In this document: piece by piece, positions 1 to 10,410 of the stretch | How positions within the stretch are numbered: position 1 is the first letter of the stretch | How the letters are laid out: each line of letters begins with the position of its first letter | Position numbers and translations under genes: made by a program | Source: Daphnia pulex | Lineage: Eukaryota > Arthropoda > Branchiopoda > Diplostraca > Daphniidae | DNA: 64,000 nt | Assembly: GCF_021134715.1 (NCBI RefSeq) | Contig: NC_060017.1 | Coordinates: 124,001 to 188,000, forward strand | Direction of reading: 5' to 3' | Notes under the pieces: generated by a model | Seen by the model: only the letters and a program-made list of their open reading frames with translations | Database searches by the model: none | Told to the model about the DNA's origin: nothing

Positions 1-293
1 CCGGTTAGAGGAAGATGAACTAATGTGCGACAAATTTATGGTGAGTAATTATGCAAAGATGTCAGACCTCATGAATGTTTTACTATGAAATAATACATCG
101 GAAAAACTTTCACTCTCTTCCCAGATGGATCGAATGTAGAGATGTAGAGATAGAGATAACAACCCGGTAAACCAGCCAACTCTGGAACCTCCACCTTACG
201 TCCTACCTCCTTCTTATTCATCGTCCAACAATATTTTTATAGAAATATTTTTCCGTATTGAGATTATTTTAAAAGAATTAATCGATTCGATAG

Positions 294-1075
294 CCGCCAC
301 CTCCTCCACTTCCAATAACGGGTGGACCACCACCCCATCCGGTTATGGGAGGGCCGCCTCCTCCTTCTGGTAATTAATAAATAGCTAAATATAATAAATT
401 AAAAAATAAATTAAATAATAATGTAAAAAATTCAATAATTAGTGAAGGTTAACTTATTTCCCCGAAAAGAAAATAATTTTCCTTCATTTAGTTTCAAACG
501 GTCCCGGCGGGTCCCGGAGGCCTTGCTTCTCCTCCGTCACTTCCAGACTCCTGGGTATCATTCTTGCGCTAGGAAATTATATATGAACGGAGGCAACCGT
601 CAGCGTGGACAAGCAAATGGTTTTGCTATCGTTATTCTTTCAAAAGACAATACGCTCAATTTGATTTTCTGCGTTGTTAAAGTTTACATTCAGGTAATGT
701 TTTACATGAGTTAAAATTTTAATAATTGTCAAATAATGACTATCGTGCTGTGAGAATAGAAATTTGATGAAAAAGCTGGAAAGAGTGATGGTCGCATGCC
801 GCTGCCAGAGCCGACTGACTTGGATAAAGCTGGCCACTAATAAATTTGAAGAGCTAGAAGCTAGTCTCAGACAGCTAAATAAAGAAATTGGAGGTAACAC
901 CTTTTTTTTAATATATCAGGTAGTTTATTAGAATCGCAATTATTTATTGAAATTTTGTGCAGGTGTTGTAGCTTATCAGAGTTCGACCCAAAGGATTTTT
1001 TGGGTTTGTGGTCTGCGTTTGCGTCAGATTTTAAAGATATTTGGAATCCTGAACAGCAACGTATTTTCTAAGAAA
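294..1075 (+). pseudogene. Decayed formin (FH1-FH2) gene fragment
   Basis: Plus-strand pieces of a formin, an actin nucleator/elongator, in correct order. An exon at 294-369 after a TAG acceptor encodes a proline-rich FH1 stretch (PPPPPLPITGGPPPHP) and ends at a GT donor. At 490-690 a second FH1 piece runs into the FH2 core ILALGNY, then a 2-base insertion (ATATATG) shifts frame into MNGGNRQRGQANGF, the most conserved FH2 motif, followed by KDNTLNLIFCVVKVYIQ and a GT donor. At 797-893 PLPEPTDLDKAGH meets a stop and resumes in another frame as NKFEELEASLRQLNKEIGG. At 963-1068 the FH2 C-terminal motif EFDPKDFLGLWSAFASDFKD appears, ending in a stop. About 10 residues expected after NGF are missing. 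The sequence style is closest to the FMN/cappuccino class by memory. Lesions (frameshift, stops, deletion) show it is a pseudogene. Confidence 0.8.
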
Positions 1076-1277
1076 AGTAAGCTTTTTTAATTTTTAATTC
1101 ATTTTATTTTGTTCACTCTGTAAAAGCATTGGAATTTTCAATTTTAACTACTCATTTTAAGGGCGTGAGAGATTCTTGCAAGTAAGTCGTAATCAAATTC
1201 AACACAAAACAAATTTGATACTTTCACGAGACGTTTATAAGTCTTTTGTTACGAGACTATTAATGCCGCGTCTATTA

Positions 1278-1914
1278 TTAGGTACTTTCAGTAGCACCTG
1301 TTTCTACCGAATCTTCGCTTTCACATCCATTTTCAATCAATGAATTTAGTTCATCCTTCGAGAAAAAAAAAATTTTTGATTTAGGATAAAGTAAAAAAAA
1401 AAGTTATCACTTAAATACCTTCCAACCAAGTTTTTCTGCAAATAGAAAGCATCCTTCGTCACAATCACCAAGCCAAGCAACGTCACGGAAATTGTCAGCT
1501 CCTAAAATTTATCATAATAAAGAATAAAATATCTTAGATGATAATGATAACCAATCAATCAATTGACTCACCATGAAACTGCAACCCACAACTGAAACCA
1601 AGAACAACCATAACAGGGTCTTCATTTCCCGCTTCCTCGAAATTTATAAGAAGACGCGGGCATCTAGGCGGAACACTAAAAATAATTCAAACATTTAGTT
1701 AGAATCAATACCGACCATAGAACACGTGCGACGTTTGTTTATACCGATCGACAAGAGATGCAAAGGGCTGAACAACTAGTGAAGTTCCTAATATAATCAG
1801 TAGATCACAATTCGGAAAATCTTCTTCCACCAATCGAAAGCGTTCAGGAAGCGGTTCGCCAAAAAACACTGCATCTGGCTTTACAACAGCTTTACATTGT
1901 TCACAGCGAGGCAC
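1278..1914 (-). pseudogene. SIRT2-type sirtuin, 3' exons only (5' truncated)
   Basis: Four minus-strand exons with matching GT-AG borders and phases: 1914-1745, 1675-1572, 1501-1419, 1355-1278 (TAA). They encode the C-terminal half of an NAD-dependent protein deacetylase of the SIRT2 type: second half of the zinc ribbon ([12 protein letters not shown]), [11 protein letters not shown], the NAD-binding [28 protein letters not shown], and the SIRT2-like tail FRDVAWLGDCDEGC and LFAEKLGWKDELNSL, then an acidic end. The Rossmann GAGxSxxxGIPDFR part, the catalytic HG motif and the first two zinc cysteines are absent. Upstream of 1914 the frame reaches a stop with no AG acceptor between, so the exon appears cut at about 1915-1926. 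All surviving exons are open, so truncation is recent, or the rest was lost in assembly. It cannot be an active deacetylase as it stands. Confidence 0.8.
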
Positions 1915-1926
1915 AACATCAGTGGA

Positions 1927-2281
1927 ATCAGTGGAATGTCAGTTTTTAGCACTGTTACATATTTTGAAACTAAAAGAGATTTTTGCGGTTAGTGTAAAAA
2001 CAAAAAAATCAAAATGTCTTGACTTTTCTTGTTAAAAAAATCATTTTTCAGTCTATAGTGTCAGGCAGTCAGTCCTCACCTTATTAATAATAAAAAAGAA
2101 AATAAGTATTATGTTTTCGATCAGTTTTCATAGCCTTTTCAGATTAAAAAACGGAATATCTTTCGCTTCGCGGTCGGTGGGGATCAAAGAACAAGGGAGA
2201 AGACAAAAAAGAAGACCAAAAGACAGATGAAGGATAGAAAAAGAAAATAGAAGAGAAAGTTGAGAAGATAAGTCAACTCAC
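1927..2281. other. No gene seen; purine-rich spacer
   Basis: Between the sirtuin fragment and the Spire-like fragment. Around 2180-2270 the plus strand is almost pure purine (GAA/AAG runs). I see no open frame with splice sites and no recognisable motif. Confidence 0.5.
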
Positions 2282-2718
2282 CTGTGATTGACACTCGGCT
2301 ACCGTCCGCTTTTCAGCTGTAAAAGCGGAACAAGAGAAAAACACAAATGAATAAATCAATTCGACCAAAAAAACCATTTCTTTTCTTTTTTAAATAATAA
2401 TATGGACGGAGTGTGGTAGGAGGAGAAGAGCAGACGACAGTTGACACTCACCTTCGATGGAATCGGCGGCCTCCTGGAACGAGTCCATGTGAACGTGACC
2501 GTCGCGATGAATCCAAAGGTGAGAAGCTTTATCGACGACGACGCATTTCACTTTTATCCGTTAAGTTGTGAATGTTGTTGTTGGCCTGCGCTGTTGGTGA
2601 GGCTGCTGGTTGTTGTTGTTGTGATGAGAAGTCGTCGTAGGAGGAGGATTGGCACTGGTGAAACACTGGAGGCCCATCTTGGCCGACTGGAAGAGAATGG
2701 CCCAGGCTTGTTTCTGAA
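2282..2718 (-). pseudogene. Spire-like KIND domain, N-terminal part, with in-frame stop
   Basis: Two minus-strand exons: 2718-2452 (acceptor TTCTTCAG, donor GTGAGT) and 2316-2282 (acceptor TTTACAG, donor GTGAGT), whose phases join. The first begins KQAWAILFQSAKMGLQCF, matching the start of the KIND domain of Spire (consensus EEQAWAVCYQ), then a His/Asn/Gln-rich linker, then LWIHRDGHVHMDSF, which fits the Spire W-[KR]-DG-x-V-H-L strand. The second exon adds AEKRTVAECQSQ. A TAA at 2563-2561 lies in frame in the linker. Spire nucleates actin with formins; its KIND domain binds the formin tail. No WH2 or other exon is nearby. The C-terminal part of a KIND domain lies 28 kb away at 30517-30638. 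I call it a pseudogene fragment, unless the linker stop is spliced out. Confidence 0.55.
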
Positions 2719-2759
2719 CTGAAGAACAAGCCTGGGCAATCCTCTACCAGTCAGCTCAG
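2679..2759. repeat. Inverted duplication of the KIND 'QAWAIL' segment
   Basis: Left arm 2679-2716 and right arm 2721-2759 are inverted copies about 80% identical around the shared core AACAAGCCTGGGC. Read on the minus strand the left arm gives KQAWAILFQSAK; read on the plus strand the right arm gives EEQAWAILYQSA, the form nearer to the KIND consensus. So the same protein-coding segment exists in opposite orientations four bases apart. Confidence 0.8.
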
Positions 2760-3002
2760 AGTTGACGACTTCATGCAGCTGGCCGCCACAAACTGAAAGA
2801 AGAAGATGTGATAAGTAAAAGACAAACAAAAAAATATTTGTAAATAAAACAAAACACCTGAATAGCGCATTTCACGCAACACGTGCAATAGGCTATTACA
2901 CGAGTTGCGGGGCCAGTTACGGATGTTGCAATTCCTCAACCTGCTCAGCCTTCTTTTCGATATCGGTCGACCATACCTCGTGCAACGCTTCGTCCAACTA
3001 TT
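2760..3002. other. No gene called
   Basis: A short plus-strand open stretch near 2908-3005 reads VTDVAIPQPAQPSFRYRS and ends in a stop; I cannot assign it. The minus strand shows a possible acceptor (TTTCAG) near 2794. Nothing else is recognisable. Confidence 0.3.
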
Positions 3003-4722
3003 TTATAGGATGTTATGTAAAAGTGGTAAAAAATTGTAAACAAAATTGTCTTTAAAGATTCTTTCACAATTGGCATCGTAATAGCTGGAAGGAGAGTAAT
3101 AAGCGGGAGCTTGGGCGTAGTAATTCGGCTGAGCATACGAAGAGTAGTAATGGGAATCAAAATAGTAAGACGGAGCAACCGTGTAATTATTCTGAGCAGA
3201 ATATTTCGGCGCCTCGGTGTAGTAAGTCGGTTCAGAGTACGAAGGGTAGTATGCTGGTGCTGCAGTTTCATGGTGGCTCACGGCTGAGTAGTGAATCGGA
3301 GTTTCAGAGGTCGGATCGACGTAATAAGACGGAGCAGAGGTGGTGTAGTAAGTTGGGGCAACGTAATATTTAGGCTCTTCAGTGGTGTAGTAAGGAGCCG
3401 CTGTGGTGGTGTAACTCGGGGCAGAGTAGTACTTGGGGGCCTTAGGGTAGTAGCTCGGAGCGGCGTATGTCGTGGTGTAGTACTCTGGCGCTTCGGTGTA
3501 GTAAACTGCCTCAGTATAGGTGTAGTGATCTGGAACGGCGGTCTCGTAGTGGCTCAGGGCTGAATAGTATTGAGGTGCCTCGGTGTAGTAAGTCAGCTCT
3601 GCGTAGTAAGTTGGGGCAGCTGTGGTGTAGTAAGTTGGCGCAACGTGATACTTGAAAGCTTCAGAGGTGTAGCTTGGAGCCGAGTAATATTTCGGGGACT
3701 CAGTGAAATACTCTGCAGCCTGGGTGGTGTAGTAGAAGGCAGTTCTGTAGTACTCAGCAGCTTTTGTTGTGTAGTAGGAGGCATTGGTGTAATATTCTGA
3801 AGCCTTGGTGGTGTAGTAAGCAGCAGTGGTGTAGGATTCTGGAGCCTTGGTGGTGTAGTAAACAGCAGTGGTGCAGTATTCTGGAGCCTTGGTGGTGTAG
3901 TGGGAAGCCGTTGTGTAGTACTCGGGAGCCTTGTTGGTGTAGTAGGAGGCTGCAGTGGTGTAGTACTCCGGAGCCTTGGTGGTGCAATACTTTGTAGCCT
4001 CGGTGTAGTACTCAGGGGCCTTTGTCGTGTAATAGGGGGCAGCGGTGTAGTATTCTGGAAACTTGGTGGTGTAGTAAGCAGCAGTGTTGTAGGATTCTGG
4101 AGCCTTGGTGGTGTAGTAGGAAGCCGTTGTGTAGTACTCGGGAGCCTTGGTGGTGTAGTAGGAAGCCGTTGTGTAGTACTCGGGAGCCTTGGTGGTGTAG
4201 TAGGAGGCTGCAGTGGTGTAGTACTCCGGAGCCTTGGTGGTGCAATACTTTGTAGCCTCGGTGTAGTACTCAGGGGCCTTTGTCGTGTAATAGGGGGCAG
4301 CGGTGTAGTACTCAGCTGCTTGCTGGTGTAGTAGGAAGCCGTTGTGTAGTACTCGGGAGTCTTGGTGGTGTAGTAGGAGGCTGCAGTGGTGTAGTAGGAG
4401 GCTGCAGTGGTGTAGTACTCGGGAGCCTTGGTGGTGTAGTAGGAGGCTGCAGTGGTGTAGTAGGATGCCGTTGTATACTACTCAAGAGCTTTTGTGGTGT
4501 AGTACTTTGGAGCCTCGGTGGCGTACTCTGCCTTCTTGGGGGCGTAAACAGGAGACGGGCCAACAGGTCCTCCCTTGGTCGATCCGGTCATCATTGATGC
4601 AACCGCCAACAGCAGCATGACGCCGTAGTTAGCTAAAGAAAACAAAATAAAAGAGAAAATAAACAATAACATAAACAAAATAAAGTCTACTGAACTAGAA
4701 TTAAAGTTTAATAATTACCCAT
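3003..4722 (-). pseudogene. Secreted Tyr/Thr-rich tandem-repeat protein, broken by a stop and a frameshift
   Basis: Minus-strand gene. Exon 1 codes only ATGG (4722-4719), then an 85 bp intron, then exon 2 from 4632, giving MANYGVMLLLAVASMMTG, a signal peptide. The mature part is built from units such as YYTTKAPEYYTTASYYTTK, changing toward the C terminus to YYTEAPKYYSAPSY forms. It resembles arthropod structural or cuticle-type Tyr-rich proteins; no catalytic motif is seen. Two lesions interrupt it: a TAG where neighbouring repeats have TAC (4480-4478), so the intact reading frame ends after ATEAPKYYTTKALE, and a one-base loss near 4318-4324 (SK|AAE). Downstream of those the frame is open for over 400 residues to the TAA at 3003. 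The gene is either a recent pseudogene or has sequence errors in the repeat. A good promoter lies upstream. Confidence 0.65.
3754..4470. repeat. Tandem repeats of the YYTTKAPE coding unit, with a 258 bp higher-order copy
   Basis: The region is made of short units coding YYTTKAPE and YYTTAAS on the minus strand. On top of that, about 230 bp starting near 3754 recur 258 bp further on (near 4012) almost unchanged, a sign of recent unequal crossing over or slippage within the coding array. Confidence 0.8.
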
Positions 4723-4813
4723 AGTAGCGAGCTGAAAGTACTCTGATCTAGATGATACAGCGGATGACAAACTGAAGTGCTGCTGGTGATGTCGTGTGGA
4801 GGAGACACACTCG

Positions 4814-4847
4814 ACTGATTAAATTTGTCTCTTTCTCCCTTTTTATA
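4814..4847 (-). promoter_or_regulatory. TATA box and TCAGT initiator of the Tyr-rich gene
   Basis: On the minus strand TATAAAAAG starts at 4847 and the arthropod initiator TCAGT lies at 4818-4814, its A 31 bases downstream of the first TATA base. The start codon follows at 4722, leaving a 5' leader of about 95 bases. Spacing and order are those of a classical arthropod core promoter. Confidence 0.75.
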
Positions 4848-5652
4848 TGTGTCCAATAAAGCACATCATCCGTCTGAAGCGGGAAAAAACGGCCTTGGGC
4901 ATGCTTTAGGCTATTCACGTGCGACGTATGAGGTAAGAGTCTAGATTTTCTAACCCTACCTCTAGGGCGTGACGTATTTGGCTTTGGGCGTCACGTTGGT
5001 TATCGTTCTCGTGGACCTTTTGATGTATTAGAAATTTACATCTGGCATTGTGGCTTGCGGTGGAGAACTTTATTAAATTAAATCTTATGACATAATAACT
5101 GGCCCTTTTCGCTTCTCGAATCATCTGGTCAAATTGTTTTATTGTATATGTGATAAGATTTTGTAAGATGGTTACAGGCTTAAGACGATGAACGCGTTAT
5201 TTTTTAATTAGATTGGATTATACAAAAAGCGGAAAAATGTGTATGCTTGTTAAATTGCTGAAGTATATGTGTATTTGTGTGATAAGCAAGAAAAATCTAA
5301 TGATTAAAGACATTATCGGGCAGAGATTGACAGATCAATTACCGCTGAAATATGGAATAGACTTCTAGATTCTATTTCTATCTAAATGTTTTCAAATCAT
5401 TAAAAAACAAAGTTCAGCTTGACACTATCTCAGACAAGATTATTTGAATCTTTTGTTTAAAAGGGTGTGTCCTTGCGACAGTTGGAATTGAAGTCGTTTG
5501 GTAAATCGCACGTTGGATAATACGGATATTAATAGCTGTCGGTTAAAACAGTCCAGCACAATCCGCCAGGGCGCCAGGGCATTTCATACGAATCGGAACA
5601 CCATTGGAGCATTGATGGTAATATCTGAGATTTCAAAAATGTCGCTGTATTG
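4848..5652. other. Intergenic; mostly no gene seen
   Basis: AT-rich spacer upstream of the Tyr-rich gene. On the minus strand, an open stretch at 5529-5690 in another frame (ending GGLCWTVLTDSY) may continue the small secreted protein to its right through a frameshift or intron. Confidence 0.4.
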
Positions 5653-5895
5653 TTATAAAGACACATAGTTGCTGCATAGTTGTATGTAAAGTTTATTTTC
5701 TCTATACATATACCCACAGTAAAATGCGTCAGACAGGAATACTGTATTGTAACTATATTCTGGACATGTTCCGACGGGAGTTGGCAATGGCGCCTCCCCG
5801 GGATTGCCCATATTTCTGTCAAGTTGCGGAAGAGCGGAGCAGCTGACAACCATAAGTGCAACCAAGAGGTAACTCCAAGCAAAATCCATTCTCAT
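5653..5895 (-). CDS. Small secreted protein, not recognised
   Basis: An 80-residue minus-strand frame. The start is set at ATG 5895 because it opens a typical signal peptide, MRMDFAWSYLLVALMVVSC, cleaved near SA-LP. The mature part is Pro/Gly-containing (NMGNPGEAPLPTPVGTCPEY) with a few cysteines and ends at 5653. Another frame overlapping its end stays open to 5529 and holds further Cys and Trp residues, so the real protein may be longer through a frameshift. A 5' leader exon is suggested by a GTAAGT donor near 6001 on the same strand, with a TATAAAA at 6052-6046 upstream. I do not recognise the family. Confidence 0.45.
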   Translation of the reverse strand: MRMDFAWSYLLVALMVVSCSALPQLDRNMGNPGEAPLPTPVGTCPEYSYNTVFLSDAFYCGYMYRENKLYIQLCSNYVSL

Positions 5896-6045
5896 TTCCA
5901 AAATTGGTTTTATTATTCTTCAAATGTCTATTTCAAATTTTAAAAAGAAGGTTTACATGTATTGAGACTACAATTTGAATAATAAAAGTCAACAAAACTT
6001 ACCTTTTTCAACAATCGCAAGAAAGTAACTGCTTCGCGACTAGTG

Positions 6046-6052
6046 TTTTATA
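6046..6052 (-). promoter_or_regulatory. Possible TATA box of the small secreted gene
   Basis: TATAAAA on the minus strand, 22 bases before GCAGTT (a weak initiator) and upstream of a GTAAGT donor near 6001. Spacing to the initiator is short, so the call is tentative. Confidence 0.35.
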
Positions 6053-6659
6053 AAAAATGCTTATCAATTCAATTTGTTGCAATGCGTTTATAGCTTCCGT
6101 TGCTAAGCTAATTCAAGTCTTATATTATGTTGAATTAAGATAATGACGTCACAAAAACAGTAAATTTCTTTCTTAACCGCACCAAAAAAGAGCGCATAAA
6201 TAAAAAAATTTGACTGCATCGTCATTTTGCTGCGCCATTTGGCTCGGTCATATCATATCGCTATCTTACGTGCCCTACTAATACTTCGGCGCTATATTAC
6301 GTTATTCTGGTACATGACTACATCACAACGTATAGGCTGCTCCAAGAATTGGTACATCAAAGCTTTTCACTCTTAACTAAATCTATCACAATATCGTTTG
6401 GGGCGCTTTAGGAAAGAATAGGGGATATGATCTTGAACAGACAATTCCAACACAGAATAAGTAAACATAATGTTTGATTTCTTTTATATTGTGCTTTTAA
6501 ACTCTACCGATAATATCTCAAGATGCAGTTAACATTGAACACCAATAAAAACTAACGCAATACATGCCATTTGAGTGAACAATGCAATGAGCTGAATCAT
6601 TAAATATATTGATTTTAGAGCGAAACGAATAATATATAAATATTCTCTTTACATGAAAT
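6053..6659. other. AT-rich intergenic, nothing recognised
   Basis: No coding frame, RNA gene or repeat could be supported here. Confidence 0.4.
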
Positions 6660-6800
6660 ATTAACAACATCCAGTATGCTGGCGCAGAATAATATTTGGG
6701 AACCTCAGTGTAGTATTCAGTTTTCTTGGTTGTGTAGTAGCCTACTCAGGTGCCTTTGTAGTGTAGTAAGAAGCCGTGTTGTAGTACTCGGGAGCCTTGA
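6660..6800 (-). pseudogene. Fragment of the Tyr/Thr-rich repeat gene
   Basis: Minus-strand sequence encodes APEYYNTASYYTTKAPE, then a stop, and after a frame change YYTTKKTEYYTEVPKYYS. This is the repeat of the broken gene at 3003-4722. It is about 140 bp long and ends close to the left end of the 4.3 kb foldback element, so the element may have inserted into or beside an old gene copy. Confidence 0.7.
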
Positions 6801-7336
6801 CGCCATGGTTGCACCTAATAGTCTGGGAGCTGGTCCCCAAAAACATGACATTGATTTAGCAAAAGGTTTGAGGCTAAAATATGGTAAGCGGGGGTATGAC
6901 ACACACGAAAAGCCACGTCTGTCGACTGGCGGCCGGGGCGTTCAAGCGTGACGCGATCCCGAAGTCGGCGTGAACGGTAAAAAAAATTAACTTTGTTTAG
7001 CAAGCCCAAATTTTCTCTAGGAAGCAAGCTAACATTATGTTGATCAATAATCCCACAAGAAAGACGTCGAATTACGGGACTATAATATCAACAGACCATC
7101 TCAAAAATTTAAAAACCGGTAAATTTTTACACTTTGTTTGGAAAATACACTTTTTGCATTAAAAAATAGAGCAACATTTGATTTATAATAATCCCGGTAG
7201 ACAGACGTCGATATCTGAGCCCTTGGGGGCACCAGACGTCGGTGTGTAACGGTTTTTCACGAACTGTCAGTCGTTATTTGATATCGGCAACGCTGTTTCG
7301 GACCGGCAATGCTGTATCCAAGGCGCTTATTTTTAA

Positions 7337-8303
7337 CAAGCGATCTCCCACTCAACCGGACCGAAATGGTGGGAGTACTTTTCGGATCGTAATCCGGAAA
7401 AGGACTTTAAAAATCCGGACTAGGTCTATTCTGTTCAGAATCGCAAGGCGATTCCAACGGAATTAAGTCCGGATTTTTATCTTTTCCCGTTCACGAGATA
7501 ATCACGGTTGAAAATCGTGAAATATCACGAAAACCCAAAGTCTCCCCGTTCGACTACATCGCTTTTAGCCGTATATTCGGCTTGTAAAAAAAAACTAATT
7601 GATACAAAATGTAGCCCTTTCATCCCTCTTTCAGAATCCAAAAGGATTTTTTATAATTCTTTGAGATGTTTGAGATATCACGATTTTCGTGATACCCCCA
7701 TTTCGACACATTTTTCAGGCATTTCATTCGGCGTTGCCGATTGCCGTATATGTGACTTCGCCCCCACTCCTTCGCTTTTTCCATTGTTTCCTATGTATCA
7801 AGTCCCATCTGTATCGATATACAAGGCCTTGATACATAGGAAACAGGGAAAAAGCGAAGGAGTGGACAGGAAAGGGGGCGAAAAGCACATATACGGCAAT
7901 CGGCAACGCCGAATGAAATGCCTGAAAAATTTGTCGAAATGGGGGTATCACGAAAATCGTGATATCTCAAACATCTCAAAGAATTATAAAAAATCCTTTT
8001 GGATTCTGAAAGAGGGATGAAAGGGCTACATTTTGTATCAATTAGTTTTTTTTTACAAGCCGAATATACGGCTAAAAGCGATGTAGTCGAACGGGGAGAC
8101 TTTGGGTTTTCGTGATATTTCACGATTTTCAACCGTGATTATCTCGTGAACGGGAAAAGATAAAAATCCGGACTTAATTCCGTTGGAATCGCCTTGCGAT
8201 TCTGAACAGATTAGACCTAGTCCGGATTTGTAAAGTTCTTTTCCGGATTACGATCCGAAAAGTACCCCCACCATTTCGGTCCGGTTGAGTGGGAGATCGC
8301 TTG
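7337..8303. mobile_element. Nested palindromic TTAA-type (piggyBac-like) element
   Basis: Almost the whole 967 bp is one inverted repeat, with its centre near 7825, starting CAAGCGATCTCCCACTC and ending in its complement. It is flanked by TTAA on both sides (7333-7336, 8304-8307). The right arm of the host foldback element preserves the empty site (CATTTTTAAATAACTG near 10615), which proves insertion with TTAA duplication, the hallmark of piggyBac transposition. Because of the palindrome the same spurious peptide can be read from both strands. No transposase is present. Confidence 0.85.
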
Positions 8304-8510
8304 TTAAATAACTGGCGTTTCTTGGGGAATATAATGACTAGGAATTCATTAAAACTGGTTATTTAACACTTATAAATCAATTTAGTAATTGGATTATATG
8401 TTTTATTAATAATTAGCTGCTAAGGCAACATACAGACGATATGGTGGCAGCTTTTTTAACGTCCAACGACGGACCGATCCTCTATCCTCTCTTCGTCGAC
8501 CGAAATGATC

Positions 8511-10410
8511 TCCCATTTTCGTTTTCTCTCTCGTCACACGCGTACACACGAGAATGTCGAAAAAGAATTTTCCCCTCAGTCCGGCATCGCCAATTCCCGT
8601 CAGTTTGGCATCGCCAGAGTGTCTCTGTAAATAGTCAATTTCTCATCATATCCCAAACGAAACAATTATTTAACTTAATCATCCCTCATTTATTTCTCGC
8701 TCTCTTTATCTGCTCTGTGTGTGTGTGTGTAGCTGTGGCTGTGTCAACAAGTGCAAGTGTGATTGAGTGTCAAGTGAATTTCCATAATCAATTGCTGTCG
8801 TGGGTTCTAGGGTTCTAAAGCGACTAGGTGCGACTAGGTTTACGTTTGCAGTTTATTTTTCTTTCACGCCGGAATTTTTGGTTTGTGTTCTGAACGGCGG
8901 AAGCGAAGAAAGAAAAAAGGCCAGCTGATGCCGTGGAACAGATGCGCATTGGTCAGAGAGGACAGTTGGTATGTTGCTGCCCCATCTCGTTTCAATCTTA
9001 AGTTCTGGCGGTTGTTGGACTTGTCTAGCCCCACATCCGGCAGCATCCAAGAGACGATGACTGTGACCCGATCCGGTGCCAATCAACACGTATCTAACAA
9101 ACTAGAAAAAGGAGAAGATTTGGGCTGTCTGCCGTGCGTGCGTTTGTGTTTCTGTGTGCTTTTCTTTTTCTTTGTTCAATGTTTTTCATTCAACCCGCCG
9201 TTTTTTTTTGTAATGTTGTCATTTCTTGTCACGCCGTGGCGGCGGCCGCGGCCATTGTGACGATGACGATGGGACTGTTAACCGTCTGGGATAGTGTGAG
9301 GCGTTATCAGGGGCGTCCGCAGTGGTTGCGGCGGGAACGGGATCGCATAAAATCCAGTCCCGGCCACCGGTAGAAACGACCCACCAGCAGCTGTTGCGCT
9401 CGTCGTCGACTGGACTAAGCGCAATAGCAACAATAATTGGCAGGAAATTAATATCGCGGGCTTTTTGGCGCTGAGCGAACACGAGATCAAACCCCACTAT
9501 ATTAGAAAGAAAAAAATGCAACACTATAACGAGAATGAAAGGCTGTACATGAAATTCCGCCGAGACGAATTCCTTTCAGAGACGATTCCCTTCAGAGTCG
9601 TTGGTCAATTCGACCGGTTTGTATTTTCTCGGGGACCAGCCAATAAAAAATAACCATTTCATTTTTTTAATCAGCCGATCTATCTCATCTCTTTTCCCCT
9701 ATATCCCTAGTAGTAATACCTTGCGCAATAATAAAAAGAAGAAGAGCCAGCCAGCCAACGTGTTGATCATTGTTATTAGATGGATGCTGCAACAAAATAA
9801 GCGTTCGCAACCTTTGGCACCCGTTCCGACTATTTTGATGGTCTGATTTTATCGTGCGCCACTCGCAAATCTGACAATTAGGAGCGATGACACGTCAACT
9901 CGTTTAGTACCACACTGTCGGTCCGCTTGTCCCTCCCAATTGCCAACTTACCAATAGACCAGCATGTAGTCCTCCTCCTCTTTCCTATTTTGCGAGCTTT
10001 GACAATACAGACAGACGGACAAAATGAGCCCGGCCATAACATTACAGTAACATAGCAGAGATCCGGTCGGGATATATACTGAAAAGAAAAAAAAAGGGTT
10101 TCCCTTCTCTTTAGATATCTATCCCCAGCGACTTTGTAGACGCCATGTATTTTTCCTTTTTTTTTCAATGAAGATGGTCGTTGTTGTTGCTGCCATAATG
10201 TAGACGTACTGGAGAACTTAGACTAGGAATCTGATGCGCGAGTTATATATGCCGGCAGCAACTTTCACCAGCATCACTCACGACGACGATGGCGATACAT
10301 TTTTTATTTCCCGCGTATTGAAATAGGGACGTCATTGTGAGGGTCGACTGGTGCTGTCACTAATTATGTATCGAATAGATTCTCTCCCCATAAAAATAAT
10401 TTATAATAAA
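8511..10410. other. Unique interior of the foldback element; no gene supported
   Basis: About 1.9 kb between the inverted arms. It is more GC-rich than the arms, with a (TG)n run at 8717-8731 and pyrimidine tracts, in the style of 5' regions of host genes in this window. Short open frames occur on both strands, but none has a recognisable domain, codon pattern or splice frame I would defend. It could be captured host DNA. Confidence 0.4.

Noticed and set aside
2441-2829. Plus-strand 93-codon and minus-strand 91-codon frames
   Set aside because: They do not follow the splice sites; the KIND motif lies in another frame.
3291-4620. Plus-strand Val/Gly- and Cys/Ser-rich frames (GVVLGSLGGVV, WWCSRR types)
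   Set aside because: They are antisense of the Tyr-rich repeat gene, which has the promoter, signal peptide and intron on the minus strand.
7508-8132. Open frames of 170 and 113 codons with the same peptide on both strands
   Set aside because: They are a by-product of the palindrome; there is no codon preference or domain.
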